This document shows, in pieces, positions 33,238 to 42,473 of a stretch of DNA of 64,000 nucleotides; positions within the stretch are counted from its first letter, which is position 1; each line of letters starts with the position of its first letter. This DNA is from Bacillus sp. USDA818B3_A (GTDB lineage: Bacteria > Bacillota > Bacilli > Bacillales > Cytobacillaceae). The stretch spans positions 201,551 through 265,550 of the forward strand of contig NZ_JAABNN010000006.1 of the NCBI RefSeq assembly GCF_009928415.1, in the 5' to 3' direction. The notes under the pieces are model-generated. The model was not told where the DNA came from. It saw only the letters and a list, made by a program, of their open reading frames with translations, and searched no databases. Made by a program: the position numbers and the translations under genes.

Positions 33238-34341
33238 ATGTTTTATTTATGGATCATGTTTTTTCTTTTTATTTGCATTATTGTATTTTTCTTTTTTAAA
33301 AAGGTATATATTAGAACCTCCACCATGGCCATTGTTATGGCAATCGGCATTTTTACCCAGGGCGTTCTGCTAAACTATTTTGGAGCTGATTTATTTCAAC
33401 ACAGTCTTGGAAAAACGCTCAGTATTATGAATCTTTCAATATGGTTTGCTTTTATTCTATCTTTTTTCATTGCCTTATTTGACGGGAAATTTAAAGACAT
33501 TCATTATTCCAATCCGATCAACCGGTTTGGGATGGGAACATGGGTTGCCGGTACATCAATCTGCGGAATTTTGTTTTTTAAACAATTTTCTAAATGGGGA
33601 TATATTTCCGAAATCATTGCCTTGACCAATATCGTCTTATGGGTGATTTATATCGCAATCAGTTTAAAAACGTTAGTTGAAATTTATCGTACCAAATCCT
33701 ACAGGAATGTACACGGAATCTTACTGCTAACAACCGTTAGCACACAATCGAATGTCCTGTTATTTAACACAGTTTTCAAAGGGTTTCCAACCATTCTAAA
33801 CCTCTCCCTACTTAGTATTGGGTTTTGTCTCTATATCATTTGTTTTTTCTTTATTATTAAAAGATACATAAAAAGCTCTTGGTCGATTGAAGAGGATTGG
33901 AACAATACGAACTGCATTTTACATGGTGCGCTATCCATTTCAGGGATCGCCTGTTTAGTCGCAGGCATTATCAATATGGATAGTATTCGATATATTTGGA
34001 GAGCAGCCTTTCTTATTTTTTTAATAGTGGAATCCATTGAAATGTATCGTTTCTTTAGACGCATTAAACACTATGGTTTTAAAAATGGAATTTTCATTTA
34101 TGATGTCACACAGTGGAGCCGGATATTTACCTTTGCCATGTTTTATACTTTTACATCGCTCTTTCATACCCACTTATTTATCGGATCTTTTGTGATCGAT
34201 CCCATCTTAAATATGGGTGTGTGGATCATTATCCTCCTTCTTATCATTGAATTAATGTTAGGTTTAAGATTTATGATAGAAACATATAAAAAATCATCTA
34301 CAGAATATACGCAAAAAAACAAAGCAACCTCCCCTTTTTAA
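33238..34341 (+). CDS. Polytopic membrane protein, about ten spans
   Basis: About 367 residues from ATG 33238, six bases after GGTG; ATG 33235 and GTG 33229 are in frame. Around ten hydrophobic segments alternate with short basic loops (NPINRFGMGTWVAGTSICG near residue 90, SWSIEEDWNNTNCILHGALS near 215). The pattern and the GMGTW motif faintly recall the TehA/SLAC1 transporter fold, but this is weak. It lies just upstream of the gerA-gerC pair, with a terminator between, so a germination role is not supported. Confidence 0.5.
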   Translation: MFYLWIMFFLFICIIVFFFFKKVYIRTSTMAIVMAIGIFTQGVLLNYFGADLFQHSLGKTLSIMNLSIWFAFILSFFIALFDGKFKDIHYSNPINRFGMGTWVAGTSICGILFFKQFSKWGYISEIIALTNIVLWVIYIAISLKTLVEIYRTKSYRNVHGILLLTTVSTQSNVLLFNTVFKGFPTILNLSLLSIGFCLYIICFFFIIKRYIKSSWSIEEDWNNTNCILHGALSISGIACLVAGIINMDSIRYIWRAAFLIFLIVESIEMYRFFRRIKHYGFKNGIFIYDVTQWSRIFTFAMFYTFTSLFHTHLFIGSFVIDPILNMGVWIIILLLIIELMLGLRFMIETYKKSSTEYTQKNKATSPF

Positions 34342-34357
34342 GCGGGAGGTTGTTTTT
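34325..34357 (+). terminator. Terminator overlapping the end of the membrane gene
   Basis: CAACCTCCC (34325-34333) pairs perfectly with GGGAGGTTG (34344-34352), followed by TTTTT. Confidence 0.9.
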
Positions 34358-34504
34358 CGAAAAAAATTACTTTTGGTTTCATTCCTCTGATCAGCACAGG
34401 AGTTTCGAAAAATGAAAATAGTATCAGATGACAAAAGAATGATTTCTATCTGTTTACAAATAATAACAAAAAGGAATTCATTAAAAACTGAAAGAGGAAA
34501 ACCT

Positions 34505-36103
34505 ATGCGAAGCTTGTTTCAATCTTTTAAAAAAATCCTTCCTCAAAATCTAACCCCTAAGCCCAATGAGCAGGTAATCTTAACTGAAAAATATATTGAA
34601 AATAAATTAGCAGAAAACCTTTCTTTATTAAAACATGTTTTTGGAAAAACGGATGATATCCTTTATAGAGAGTTTGAATTTTTGAACCATAAATCATATA
34701 AGGTTTTTATTTGTTATTTAGATGGAATCGTGAATGAAGATTATATCAATTTAAATATATTAAAGCCGTTAATGGAGCCCAACTCTTTATCTCAACACTT
34801 TGATCAAAGCAGTTTACTTACCATAATAAGAAATAGGATTCTTCACACGGCTGATATTCAAGAGCTAAAAATGATAGATCAAGTTATTGACAGTGTCATG
34901 ACCGGAAAGACGGTCCTTTTTATAGATGGATTTGATTCAGCACTCGCGATGAGTACTCAAGGTTTCGAAACAAGGAATGTTAGCGAGCCTGATACTGAAT
35001 CAAGTGTACGAGGATCTCGCGAAGGTTTTAATGAAGTGCTAAAGGTCAATACTGCATTAATTCGCAGAAAAATTAACAACCACCATTTAAAGTTTGAAAA
35101 TATTAAGCTTGGCAAACAGACCAAGACAAGTATTCGTATAGGCTACATCGAAGGGATCGCCAATCAAAAGGTTGTGGACGAGGTACGTACCCGGCTTGAG
35201 CAAATCAATGTGGATTCCATATTGGAATCAGGATATGTAGAACAATTTATCGAGGACAGCCCTTTTTCGATTTTTCCAACTGTGGGAAATAGCGAGAAAC
35301 CTGATAAAGTTGCTTCAAAATTACTAGAAGGCAGAGTGGCGATACTGTGTGATGGTACACCCTTTGTCTTGACCGTTCCCTTTCTACTTATAGAGGGATT
35401 CCAAGTAGGAGAGGACTATTACTCCCGGCCTTATTTATCCTCCCTCATTCGATTATTAAGATTATTAGCGCTATTTATTGCTGTTGCGGCCACGCCCTTT
35501 TATGTCGCCCTTACCACTTATCATCAAGAAATGGTTCCTTCACTATTGCTGGCTACAATGGCTGCCGGGGAAGAACGTGTCCCCTTCCCCATTTTTATTG
35601 AAACCTTGTTAATGGAAATCACCTTTCAACTTCTGAGAGAGGCAGGAGTAAGGATGCCTAGGCCTGTAGGTTCTGCGATTAGCATTGTTGGGGCCTTAGT
35701 TATTGGAGAAGGAGCCGTTCAAGCAGGTTTGGTCAGCTCGGCCATGGTAATCGTTATCGCCATTACAGGGATTGCCGGGTTTGTGGTACCTGCATTTAAT
35801 GACGCAATTATTTTATCGAGAATTCTTTTGTTGATATTAGCAGGCGCATTGGGTTTATTTGGGATATTAATGGGTTTTATGATTATTCTGGGCCATATAT
35901 GTTCTCTTAGGTCTTTTGGAACTCCCTATTTAACACCTCAGGCGCCTATTATTTGGAGTGAATGGAAGGATTCGATTATTCGCCTGCCGATTTGGCTTTT
36001 TAATTCACGGCCGCAATCCATCACTTGGGAGAACACGAAAAGATCCGGATTTGGAAACAAGCCCAGTATTCCCAAAAAAGATGAAGGAGAGGGTCAAACA
36101 TGA
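34505..36103 (+). CDS. gerA: GerA-family spore germination protein, A subunit
   Basis: 532 residues from ATG 34505 (AGAGGAAAA upstream). The N-terminal soluble domain (1-270) carries LFIDGFDSAL and the GSREGFNEVLKVNTALIRRKI and IRIGYIEGIANQ motifs. Five or so transmembrane segments follow, with EERVPFPIFIETLLMEITFQLLREAGVRMP and GSAISIVGALVIGEGAVQAGLVS. The C-terminus is a short basic cytosolic tail. It is the A subunit of a nutrient germinant receptor in the spore inner membrane, thought to form a channel. Its stop overlaps the gerC start. Confidence 0.92.
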   Translation: MRSLFQSFKKILPQNLTPKPNEQVILTEKYIENKLAENLSLLKHVFGKTDDILYREFEFLNHKSYKVFICYLDGIVNEDYINLNILKPLMEPNSLSQHFDQSSLLTIIRNRILHTADIQELKMIDQVIDSVMTGKTVLFIDGFDSALAMSTQGFETRNVSEPDTESSVRGSREGFNEVLKVNTALIRRKINNHHLKFENIKLGKQTKTSIRIGYIEGIANQKVVDEVRTRLEQINVDSILESGYVEQFIEDSPFSIFPTVGNSEKPDKVASKLLEGRVAILCDGTPFVLTVPFLLIEGFQVGEDYYSRPYLSSLIRLLRLLALFIAVAATPFYVALTTYHQEMVPSLLLATMAAGEERVPFPIFIETLLMEITFQLLREAGVRMPRPVGSAISIVGALVIGEGAVQAGLVSSAMVIVIAITGIAGFVVPAFNDAIILSRILLLILAGALGLFGILMGFMIILGHICSLRSFGTPYLTPQAPIIWSEWKDSIIRLPIWLFNSRPQSITWENTKRSGFGNKPSIPKKDEGEGQT

Positions 36104-37266
36104 AAAAGGCGGTTTTCTGTTGTACTTGCTTATTGCTATTGACAGGTTGCTGGGACAGAACGGAATTAAAGGATTTGGGAATCGTAATGGGTGTTGCCGT
36201 TGATAAAGATCCTGATACCGGGGAATTTATTGTTTCCACACAAATGTTAAGACCTGGGGCAATAAGTACTCAAATGCCCAGTACCGAAAAGCCCGTTGAA
36301 AAAGTGGTTACATCGGGAAAGACCATTTTTGAAGCCATACGGAAATCCAATCTAGAATTCGACAGAAAAGGATTTTACGCTCACACCAAAGTGATCGTAA
36401 TCGGGGAAAACCTGGCAAAAGAAGGTCTTCTGCCAGTACTTGACTTTTTTCAGCGCGGGAAGGAAATACGGGGCTATGTGTTCGTGTGTATTGCAAAAAA
36501 TGCACAAGCAGGTGAAATTCTGGGAATAGAAACAGGAGGGATTCAAAACATCCCTGCCGTCCGAATAAGAGATATGATTGAGGACACGAGATTCCAGTTA
36601 AAAGGAGCCAAAATCAATCTGCTTAATTTTTATAAAGAATCGATTGGAAGCGGAATTGAACCCGTAGTCGGGGTGTTAAAACTTGAGAAAGACAAATTTT
36701 CAAAAAAGCATATAAAAATGTCCGGTGGAGCTGTTTTTAATAAGGATCAATTAGTTGGTTATTTAAATGAACATCAGACCATCGGCTATCGATGGTGCAA
36801 AAGTGAAGTAGAATCGGGAGCGGTATCCATCCCCTCCCCTGTAAATGGAAACCTATATGAATCGGTTGAAGTGAAAAATGCCAACACAAGCATTAAGCCA
36901 ACAGTGAAAGGGAAAGAAATCTCATTTACCATAAACGTGGAAGGTGAAGGGAGTATCACCGAACAGGAAGTGATGACATCACTTGAAGACAATACAAAAA
37001 AACTTGAACATATGAAGAAGACTGAAGAAAAAATGAAAAAGCAAATCGAAAAAGATATCAAATTAGCAATCGAAAAAGCACAAAAAGAATTCCATTCTGA
37101 TATATTTGGATTTGGAAGAGCTTTAAACAAAGAAGAACCAAAAGTATGGAATGAAGTAAAAAAAGATTGGAATGATCGGTTTGCTGAAGTCCCTTATACG
37201 GTCAATGTTCATTTTAAAATCAACTCTACCGGATTAATGCGGGGACCATTCCAAGCCAAAAATTAA
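36100..37266 (+). CDS. gerC: Ger(x)C-family germinant receptor lipoprotein, C subunit
   Basis: 388 residues, starting ATGA-coupled with gerA. The lipobox LLTGC puts the acylated Cys at 17. Characteristic blocks are CWDRTELKDLGIVMGVAVDKD, FDRKGFYAHTKVIVIGENLA and LPVLDFFQRGKEIRGYVFVCIA. The C-terminal third has a long helix (KKLEHMKKTEEKMKKQIEKDIKLAIEKAQ) and DIFGFGR. It is anchored on the outer face of the spore inner membrane and is needed for receptor function. Confidence 0.92.
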   Translation: MKKAVFCCTCLLLLTGCWDRTELKDLGIVMGVAVDKDPDTGEFIVSTQMLRPGAISTQMPSTEKPVEKVVTSGKTIFEAIRKSNLEFDRKGFYAHTKVIVIGENLAKEGLLPVLDFFQRGKEIRGYVFVCIAKNAQAGEILGIETGGIQNIPAVRIRDMIEDTRFQLKGAKINLLNFYKESIGSGIEPVVGVLKLEKDKFSKKHIKMSGGAVFNKDQLVGYLNEHQTIGYRWCKSEVESGAVSIPSPVNGNLYESVEVKNANTSIKPTVKGKEISFTINVEGEGSITEQEVMTSLEDNTKKLEHMKKTEEKMKKQIEKDIKLAIEKAQKEFHSDIFGFGRALNKEEPKVWNEVKKDWNDRFAEVPYTVNVHFKINSTGLMRGPFQAKN

Positions 37267-37394
37267 CGCTTAAACATTAACGTAAACAGATGGACAGCAA
37301 TCAACAAGAGAAAGATTAAAATAAACATGGAACTTCCTATTATTATGAAGTTACTTAGTAGATCAGCTTTGCTGATTAATTCAAGGATTACCAT
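37263..37394 (-). CDS. 43-residue single-span peptide overlapping gerB end
   Basis: The ATG at 37394 shares its A with the last base of the gerB stop (TGATG), which is a translational-coupling arrangement. The reading frame is MVILELISKADLLSNFIIIG, SSMFILIFLLLIAVHLFTLM, FKR, with one hydrophobic helix and a basic end. Its stop overlaps the gerC stop on the other strand. Small membrane proteins encoded within ger operons are known (D subunits, usually with two spans). Whether this is one is inference. Confidence 0.5.
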   Translation of the reverse strand: MVILELISKADLLSNFIIIGSSMFILIFLLLIAVHLFTLMFKR

Positions 37395-38497
37395 CACTCT
37401 TTCTCCTCTTTTCCTGAGATGATTACTTTTTTCTTTAGAAAAATAACCATTAATAATAAGATGCTCATAAGGTTGATCATACCCATTATATTGGTGTGAA
37501 CCTCAAAACCAAGCCAGCGGTGATGGGGTAAATTTTCAAAGCGCATATTACTGAAAATCGGAAAGATCAGTCCTAAAACAAGAATCACCCATCTTATATT
37601 TTTGATTTTAAATATCCAAGTAAGAGCAAGGACACCGCCGTAAAAATGCAAACTCATTTTGTAAAATCCGCCGATAAACATAATTAAAACGGCTAATAAG
37701 TCTAAATTCGTGAAGAAGTTAGCGATGTTAATAGATAGGATCGTTTGCAATAATGGAATTTCCGTATTTGCTGTAAGATCTGGCCCCAAAATAGCAATCA
37801 TGATAATGAGTGAAAAGATAATTAAGAATGTTGAAAGCACCACTGCTAGATAGGTGATTTTTCGAATGCCCTCCTGCTTATTTACAAAATGCCAAAACAT
37901 AATAAAAACTACGAGCTCCCCAAAAGGGAATACCACAACGTCGAATAGGGTTTTCCCTAAAAGCGGTTTCATTCCATTGCCTAAAATAGGAAGTAACCCA
38001 TTGATATCAAATTGACCTGAAAACATGGTAAAAATATAAATGCTCACTAGAAAAATAATAAAAACTGGCAATAAAATTTCTCCGGTTCTTGCTAAAACTT
38101 CAAAACCTAACGATAGGATATAGATCGATACCAGCATAAAAAAATAAAGGATAACAAGAATAGGTGTCATTGGCAGCGCCGTCATTTTAATGAGTGCCCC
38201 AAATTCATAAAAATTGTAACTGGCACCGTCCAAAAAATAAGCTGCGTAAATGAACAACAATGGAATGGCTAATTTTCTCCCTACAGCCTTATTAAGTATT
38301 TCGGAAAAATCTTGTTCAGGACAAATTCTTGGGAATTGTGTATATACCCAAATCAGACCTGTGCCGATAAAGAATGCTAGTAAAACCACCAGCCAAGCAT
38401 CCTGTTTAGCACCGATTCCTAGTGCAAAAAGGGTTGTACTTCCCACTTCAAATAACATAATGAGCATAAATAGTTGAATTTTGGTGATTTGAATCAT
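37394..38497 (-). CDS. gerB: GerB-family spore germination permease, B subunit
   Basis: 367 residues with ten hydrophobic segments of the amino acid-polyamine-organocation fold. The N-terminus MIQITKIQLFMLIMLFEVGS, then TGLIWVYTQFPRICPEQDFSEI and the FGELVVFIMFWHF region are typical of GerAB-type proteins, which bind the germinant. AGGTGG precedes the ATG. It runs toward gerA-gerC rather than with them, so the A-C and B cistrons are expressed from opposite promoters, which is unusual for a receptor locus. Confidence 0.9.
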   Translation of the reverse strand: MIQITKIQLFMLIMLFEVGSTTLFALGIGAKQDAWLVVLLAFFIGTGLIWVYTQFPRICPEQDFSEILNKAVGRKLAIPLLFIYAAYFLDGASYNFYEFGALIKMTALPMTPILVILYFFMLVSIYILSLGFEVLARTGEILLPVFIIFLVSIYIFTMFSGQFDINGLLPILGNGMKPLLGKTLFDVVVFPFGELVVFIMFWHFVNKQEGIRKITYLAVVLSTFLIIFSLIIMIAILGPDLTANTEIPLLQTILSINIANFFTNLDLLAVLIMFIGGFYKMSLHFYGGVLALTWIFKIKNIRWVILVLGLIFPIFSNMRFENLPHHRWLGFEVHTNIMGMINLMSILLLMVIFLKKKVIISGKEEKE

Positions 38498-38702
38498 TCT
38501 TTTTTTGCCACCTCGAGTTTTGATAAGAAATGATTCTAAGAAGGAAAAAGAAATAGAACATTCAATAAACTATTTTAGACAAAGAAGTTTTTGATTAAAC
38601 GTTGGCATCATGACCTTAATATAACTTCGTCTTGAAATATGAATATGCCCATTTTTTGCTTATCAAGCATAATTGGGCTTATTTATCAGAATCGAATTTG
38701 TC

Positions 38703-38730
38703 ATTACCTCGTCAAATTATATGAGGTGAT
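38703..38730 (+). promoter_or_regulatory. Hairpin sequestering the ribosome binding site of the LysM-SPOR gene
   Basis: ATTACCTC (38703-38710) pairs with GAGGTGAT (38723-38730) over eight pairs, one of them G-U; the second arm is the Shine-Dalgarno sequence, six bases before the ATG at 38736. Such pairing can lower translation unless opened. Confidence 0.45.
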
Positions 38731-38735
38731 AATAA

Positions 38736-39608
38736 ATGAAAATAGTTAAACGGATCTTGCAGGTTGTCCTTTGCACGGTGTTGATGGGGTCGGTATTTTA
38801 TTTCGGCAATGACAAGGCTGCTGCTGAGGATATTTATATAACGATCAAGAAAGGAGAAACCTTATACAGCATATCGAAAAAATACAATATTTCCGTAGAA
38901 GAACTAAAGAAATACAACCAATTAACAAGCAACAAGATTATTGCTGGTCAAGAATTAATCATACCAGATTTGGAACAAACCAAACCATTGTATGTCGTCG
39001 TCGCTGGTTCTTTTAGCAAGAAAGCAAATGCAGAAAAGCGTGTAACTCTTTTGAAAAAGAAAGGAATTGAAGCGGTCGTTGTGAAGAAAGTCATAAACGG
39101 TAAAAGCTTATACCGTGTTCAGGCCGGGGCTTTTTCGAGTAAATCAAAAGCGGAGAAAATGAAAACGAAGCTAAAGACTAACGGGATAAAAGATACTTTC
39201 CTTTTAACTGAGAAGCCTCTTCATATTAATGGAATCACGTTAGGCTCTTCCTACAAACAGCTTGTTCAAACTTTCGGGCAGCCATCAAAAACCCAGGACG
39301 ATAAGAATACCAAGTCTCTTTATTATAAAAATGACGGTGCTGGTGTTCGTGTAACATTCAATGCTTCAAATGATTCCATTCAACAGTTGCAGGTGTACCC
39401 GGAATTTTTAAAAACACCTTCCGTTCCCACTGAAAAAAGCGAAATCCTCAAGCTGTATGGAGACCCAAATGATGTAAAGTTCGTTGCCTGCTATGAAAGT
39501 GCCAAATGTGAACAAATCGTATATAAATTTAACAAAAATCAATTAATTGTACAGATTGACCGTGATGGAAAGACCGTGCAATATTTGGATTTGAGAAAAA
39601 CTAAATAA
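38736..39608 (+). CDS. Secreted LysM-SPOR domain protein
   Basis: 290 residues. A signal peptide (ILQVVLCTVLMGSVFYFG, then AAAE) is followed by a LysM domain (about 34-77: ITIKKGETLYSISKKYNISVEEL...LIIPD), which binds peptidoglycan N-acetylglucosamine. A SPOR domain follows (about 83-158: YVVVAGSFSKKANAEKRVTLLKKKG...YRVQAGAFSSKSKAEKM), which binds denuded glycan. The last 130 residues (LHINGITLGSSYKQLVQTFGQPSKTQ...) resemble a DUF4309-type domain with two F/YG-P repeats. It is likely a cell-wall or cortex protein. Confidence 0.88.
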   Translation: MKIVKRILQVVLCTVLMGSVFYFGNDKAAAEDIYITIKKGETLYSISKKYNISVEELKKYNQLTSNKIIAGQELIIPDLEQTKPLYVVVAGSFSKKANAEKRVTLLKKKGIEAVVVKKVINGKSLYRVQAGAFSSKSKAEKMKTKLKTNGIKDTFLLTEKPLHINGITLGSSYKQLVQTFGQPSKTQDDKNTKSLYYKNDGAGVRVTFNASNDSIQQLQVYPEFLKTPSVPTEKSEILKLYGDPNDVKFVACYESAKCEQIVYKFNKNQLIVQIDRDGKTVQYLDLRKTK

Positions 39609-39695
39609 TAAGTATGAATGGTAACTAGTGTTCTAAGATTATTAAAGCAAAAAGGGATCATTATAATCGATTCAATAATTAAGCTCGTTAAACCT

Positions 39696-39735
39696 AAAAA
39701 GGAATAGTCCCCTTCATAGAGGGCTATTCCTTTTT
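39696..39735. terminator. Bidirectional terminator
   Basis: AAAAAGGAATAG (39696-39707) pairs with CTATTCCTTTTT (39724-39735), with an inner CCCT/AGGG stem. It lies between convergent genes. Confidence 0.9.
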
Positions 39736-39791
39736 GACTATATTCCAATTTCATTGTTAAAACGATTACATGCATAAACTAATGATTGCTA

Positions 39792-40691
39792 TTAATGGAT
39801 CTGTGCTTTTACCTTTTGTGGTTTAAGATTTATATTTACAAGACAAATACTAAAAACAATGAATAAAAGTCCAATTACCAATTTAATAGTTATAGATTCA
39901 TGTAACAGAAAAGAACTGCAAATAATCGCAATTAACGGAATGAGAAAAGTATAAGAACCAACTTTACTGGCTTCACCCGAACCTACCAATGTAAAGAAAG
40001 TAAGCCATCCAAAAGCAATGACAAAGATTGAAATAAAAAGTAAATTAGATATAAATGGTAAGGTCCATTGAATACTTGACCAGTTTTCAAAGCCTGAACC
40101 CACACAAGATAAAAAGATTCCGCCAATAATTAATTGAAGGGTCACCATCCATAAGGAATCAACACGATTACTGGTTTTCTTTACAAATACGGTCCCTAAT
40201 CCCCAACCAATCGCCGAACCTATGGCAAGAACAATGCCAATCACCGAAATATCCCCGGTAAAACCTCCGGAGCTTATGACAGCTACTCCCGCAAAGCCAA
40301 GAATTAAACCGATGATTTTTAATCCATACATGGATTCTCCCAACCAAATCCAACAAAAAATCCCAAGCAAAACTGGCTCGATAAACACAATGGCGGAAAA
40401 TAGGCCGGCTGGCATATAGCCCAACCCCACTGTTTGGAGACCATAAAACATAATAATGTTTAAAAATGCTGAAATGATGTAAAAATGCCAGGTTTCCTTT
40501 AAACGAAGCTGCTTATATCTTGGTAATGCAAAAATCAGCAAGACGAGCCCGCCTAGTAAAGTTCTTATGCCAGCGAACAATAATGGAGGTGAATAGGTAA
40601 GTGCCATTTTTGATAACGGCCAATTGATCCCCCACACAACAACAAGAAAAGCAAGTAATAAAACCGTTCTTGTTCGCGAAATTTTACTCAT
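39792..40691 (-). CDS. EamA/DMT-superfamily transporter
   Basis: 299 residues with ten helices as two EamA repeats. The N-terminal VVVWGINWPLSKMALTYSPP, then AGIRTLLGGLVLL and GYMPAGLFSAIVFIEPVLLGIFCWIWLGE are the characteristic stretch of the drug/metabolite transporter group. These proteins usually export amino acids, purines or other metabolites. It is a single-gene unit ending at a shared terminator. The substrate is unknown. Confidence 0.88.
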   Translation of the reverse strand: MSKISRTRTVLLLAFLVVVWGINWPLSKMALTYSPPLLFAGIRTLLGGLVLLIFALPRYKQLRLKETWHFYIISAFLNIIMFYGLQTVGLGYMPAGLFSAIVFIEPVLLGIFCWIWLGESMYGLKIIGLILGFAGVAVISSGGFTGDISVIGIVLAIGSAIGWGLGTVFVKKTSNRVDSLWMVTLQLIIGGIFLSCVGSGFENWSSIQWTLPFISNLLFISIFVIAFGWLTFFTLVGSGEASKVGSYTFLIPLIAIICSSFLLHESITIKLVIGLLFIVFSICLVNINLKPQKVKAQIH

Positions 40692-40856
40692 GGTCGCCCC
40701 CCCTAGATGTTAAGTACCTTAACAATGATACGTATTTTATGAAAAAAAACAATCGTTTTGCTCTCTCGTAAAAAAATGATTATGGTAAAGGATATAAATG
40801 AATTATGTCGAAATTGATTATTATACGATGTTTGGAAGAAGAAAGGATGGGCGAAT

Positions 40857-41414
40857 TTGTCAGCAAATTTCTGTTTAAAATGTGGTACTGGCCTGGAGTT
40901 TCGTGATATGGACGGAACAATGAGAAAGGCATGTCCCCGTTGTGATTTTATATTCTGGGGTGACTTTAGCATTGGGGTTGGAGCATTAGTTATTAAGGAT
41001 GAAAAGTTCCTGTTAGTGAAACGAGCGCATAATCCTGGAAAAGGATACTGGACGAATCCAGGCGGATATATAGAACAATTGGAAACGATTGAAGATACGA
41101 TTATCCGTGAGGTTGAGGAAGAATCAGGAATTAAAGCAAAAGTAAAAGGAATTGTTGCGGTTCGGGATCTTCCACGTAACATTCATAATCTTTATGTTGC
41201 TTTTGCAATGGAATATATCGATGGAATTCCAAGACCAGATGGTGTGGAGTCCGATGAAGCAGGGTTTTATAGTTTAGAAGAAATAGAATCGATGAATGTA
41301 GCTCCCTTCACGCGATGGCTTATACAAGTTGCTTATCATGGAGAAAATAAAGGCCTATTGAAGGATATTAATCCAGTAGTACCTATCAAAGATAGTATTC
41401 TCTTTAAAGTTTAA
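40857..41414 (+). CDS. Nudix hydrolase with N-terminal zinc ribbon
   Basis: 185 residues from a TTG at 40857 (GAAAGGATGG upstream). Two CxxC pairs (Cys6/9 and Cys26/29) form a zinc ribbon like that of NADH pyrophosphatase. The Nudix box is exact at residues 70-92: G-x5-E-x7-R-E-V-x-E-E-x-G-I, with the metal-binding Glu residues. It hydrolyses a nucleoside diphosphate linked to another group, possibly NADH, FAD or ADP-ribose. The C-terminus is short, so it lacks the full NudC motif set. Confidence 0.87.
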   Translation: MSANFCLKCGTGLEFRDMDGTMRKACPRCDFIFWGDFSIGVGALVIKDEKFLLVKRAHNPGKGYWTNPGGYIEQLETIEDTIIREVEEESGIKAKVKGIVAVRDLPRNIHNLYVAFAMEYIDGIPRPDGVESDEAGFYSLEEIESMNVAPFTRWLIQVAYHGENKGLLKDINPVVPIKDSILFKV

Positions 41415-41462
41415 TAAAAATCCCTAAGCTGCTACACCCGACTCAAATATCTTTACCTCTAT

Positions 41463-41496
41463 AAAGAGACCATGATCAAACTGTCATGATCTCTTT
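41463..41496. terminator. Terminator between the Nudix and the next gene
   Basis: AAAGAGA (41463-41469) with TCTCTTT (41490-41496) and an inner CATGA/TCATG stem. A T-rich tail follows on the + strand. Confidence 0.7.
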
Positions 41497-41577
41497 TCAT
41501 TTATAAAGTTTCAAGATAAAGAGAAAAGCCGGAAATATCACAAAACAGGATAAACATATCTTTTTAGCTGATATTTC

Positions 41578-42165
41578 TTAAATTTGAGTTAATTTATCCG
41601 TATTAAGCTCGTCTAGAATTTGATTAGAATAGGTTTCGCAATAATGCATGACAGTATCAATGACGACCCTTGAAGAATATTCCAAGAAATTGACCATAAA
41701 GTCTCTATTATTCGGCTGCAGGAATGCCACTATGAATTGAACGAGCATGTCGTTAACAAGTTTAGTATGGAAAAAAAAGCTTTCTGCATGGATTACTTGT
41801 TCTTCAATGGTTGAGCCTTTATAAACTAATTCCTTAAACCTAGGCATATTTTCTGCTAAAAAATTTGAATCTTTGACTTGCCTTGGAACATTTACCATAA
41901 TAGATTGGAAACTTTCATGAGAGAAAAACTCTTCTTCTTCAATACACCGCATTAAAAAAGAGATGGCAGTATTTGTATTTGCATATTGAAAGGTAACATT
42001 TATTAAAAGTGACTCTAGATACTCTTCCTCAGAACCCGCACTTTCTCTTATTTGTACTAGTACCTTTTTAATCCCTTCTTGCAATTCATGCTTATCCCAC
42101 TGGGGCTGCCTCATTAAAGCGCTAACAATACCTGCTGTATTTTTTGATAACAATTCCATTGACAA
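41578..42165 (-). CDS. Helical protein, unknown
   Basis: 195 residues from TTG 42165, nine bases after GGAG; an ATG at 42159 is two codons further in. Soluble, mostly alpha-helical: LEYSSRVVIDTVMHYCETYSNQILDEL at the end, and an acidic middle (MRCIEEEEFFSHESFQSIM). No family, signal peptide or membrane segment was recognised. It is not in a visible operon. Confidence 0.6.
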   Translation of the reverse strand: MSMELLSKNTAGIVSALMRQPQWDKHELQEGIKKVLVQIRESAGSEEEYLESLLINVTFQYANTNTAISFLMRCIEEEEFFSHESFQSIMVNVPRQVKDSNFLAENMPRFKELVYKGSTIEEQVIHAESFFFHTKLVNDMLVQFIVAFLQPNNRDFMVNFLEYSSRVVIDTVMHYCETYSNQILDELNTDKLTQI

Positions 42166-42473
42166 TGTGTTCTTCTCCTCTACTTGGTTATTCTTATGTA
42201 AACAATGCCCACGATATATAAAACCCAAAGTAGGCTATCTTCTACCACCATGTACCTTAGTGAATAAAAAATTTTCAAACAAACTGCTCAAATATTATGG
42301 TAACTTACTACCAATTATAACTCAGATATCAAGCGACATAAACTTGAATTTACATTTTAAATATGTGGAAAATCGTCCCTTTTTATAAAATAAAAAAAGC
42401 CATCTACTATAATGGCTATTGCTCTCATTGTGACCAGGCTTTATACACGTCCATTGAAAAATAAATGAGCGGT

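Noticed and set aside
33238..34341. Membrane protein as part of the ger operon
   Set aside because: A strong terminator (34325-34357) separates it from gerA and it has no germination-family motif.
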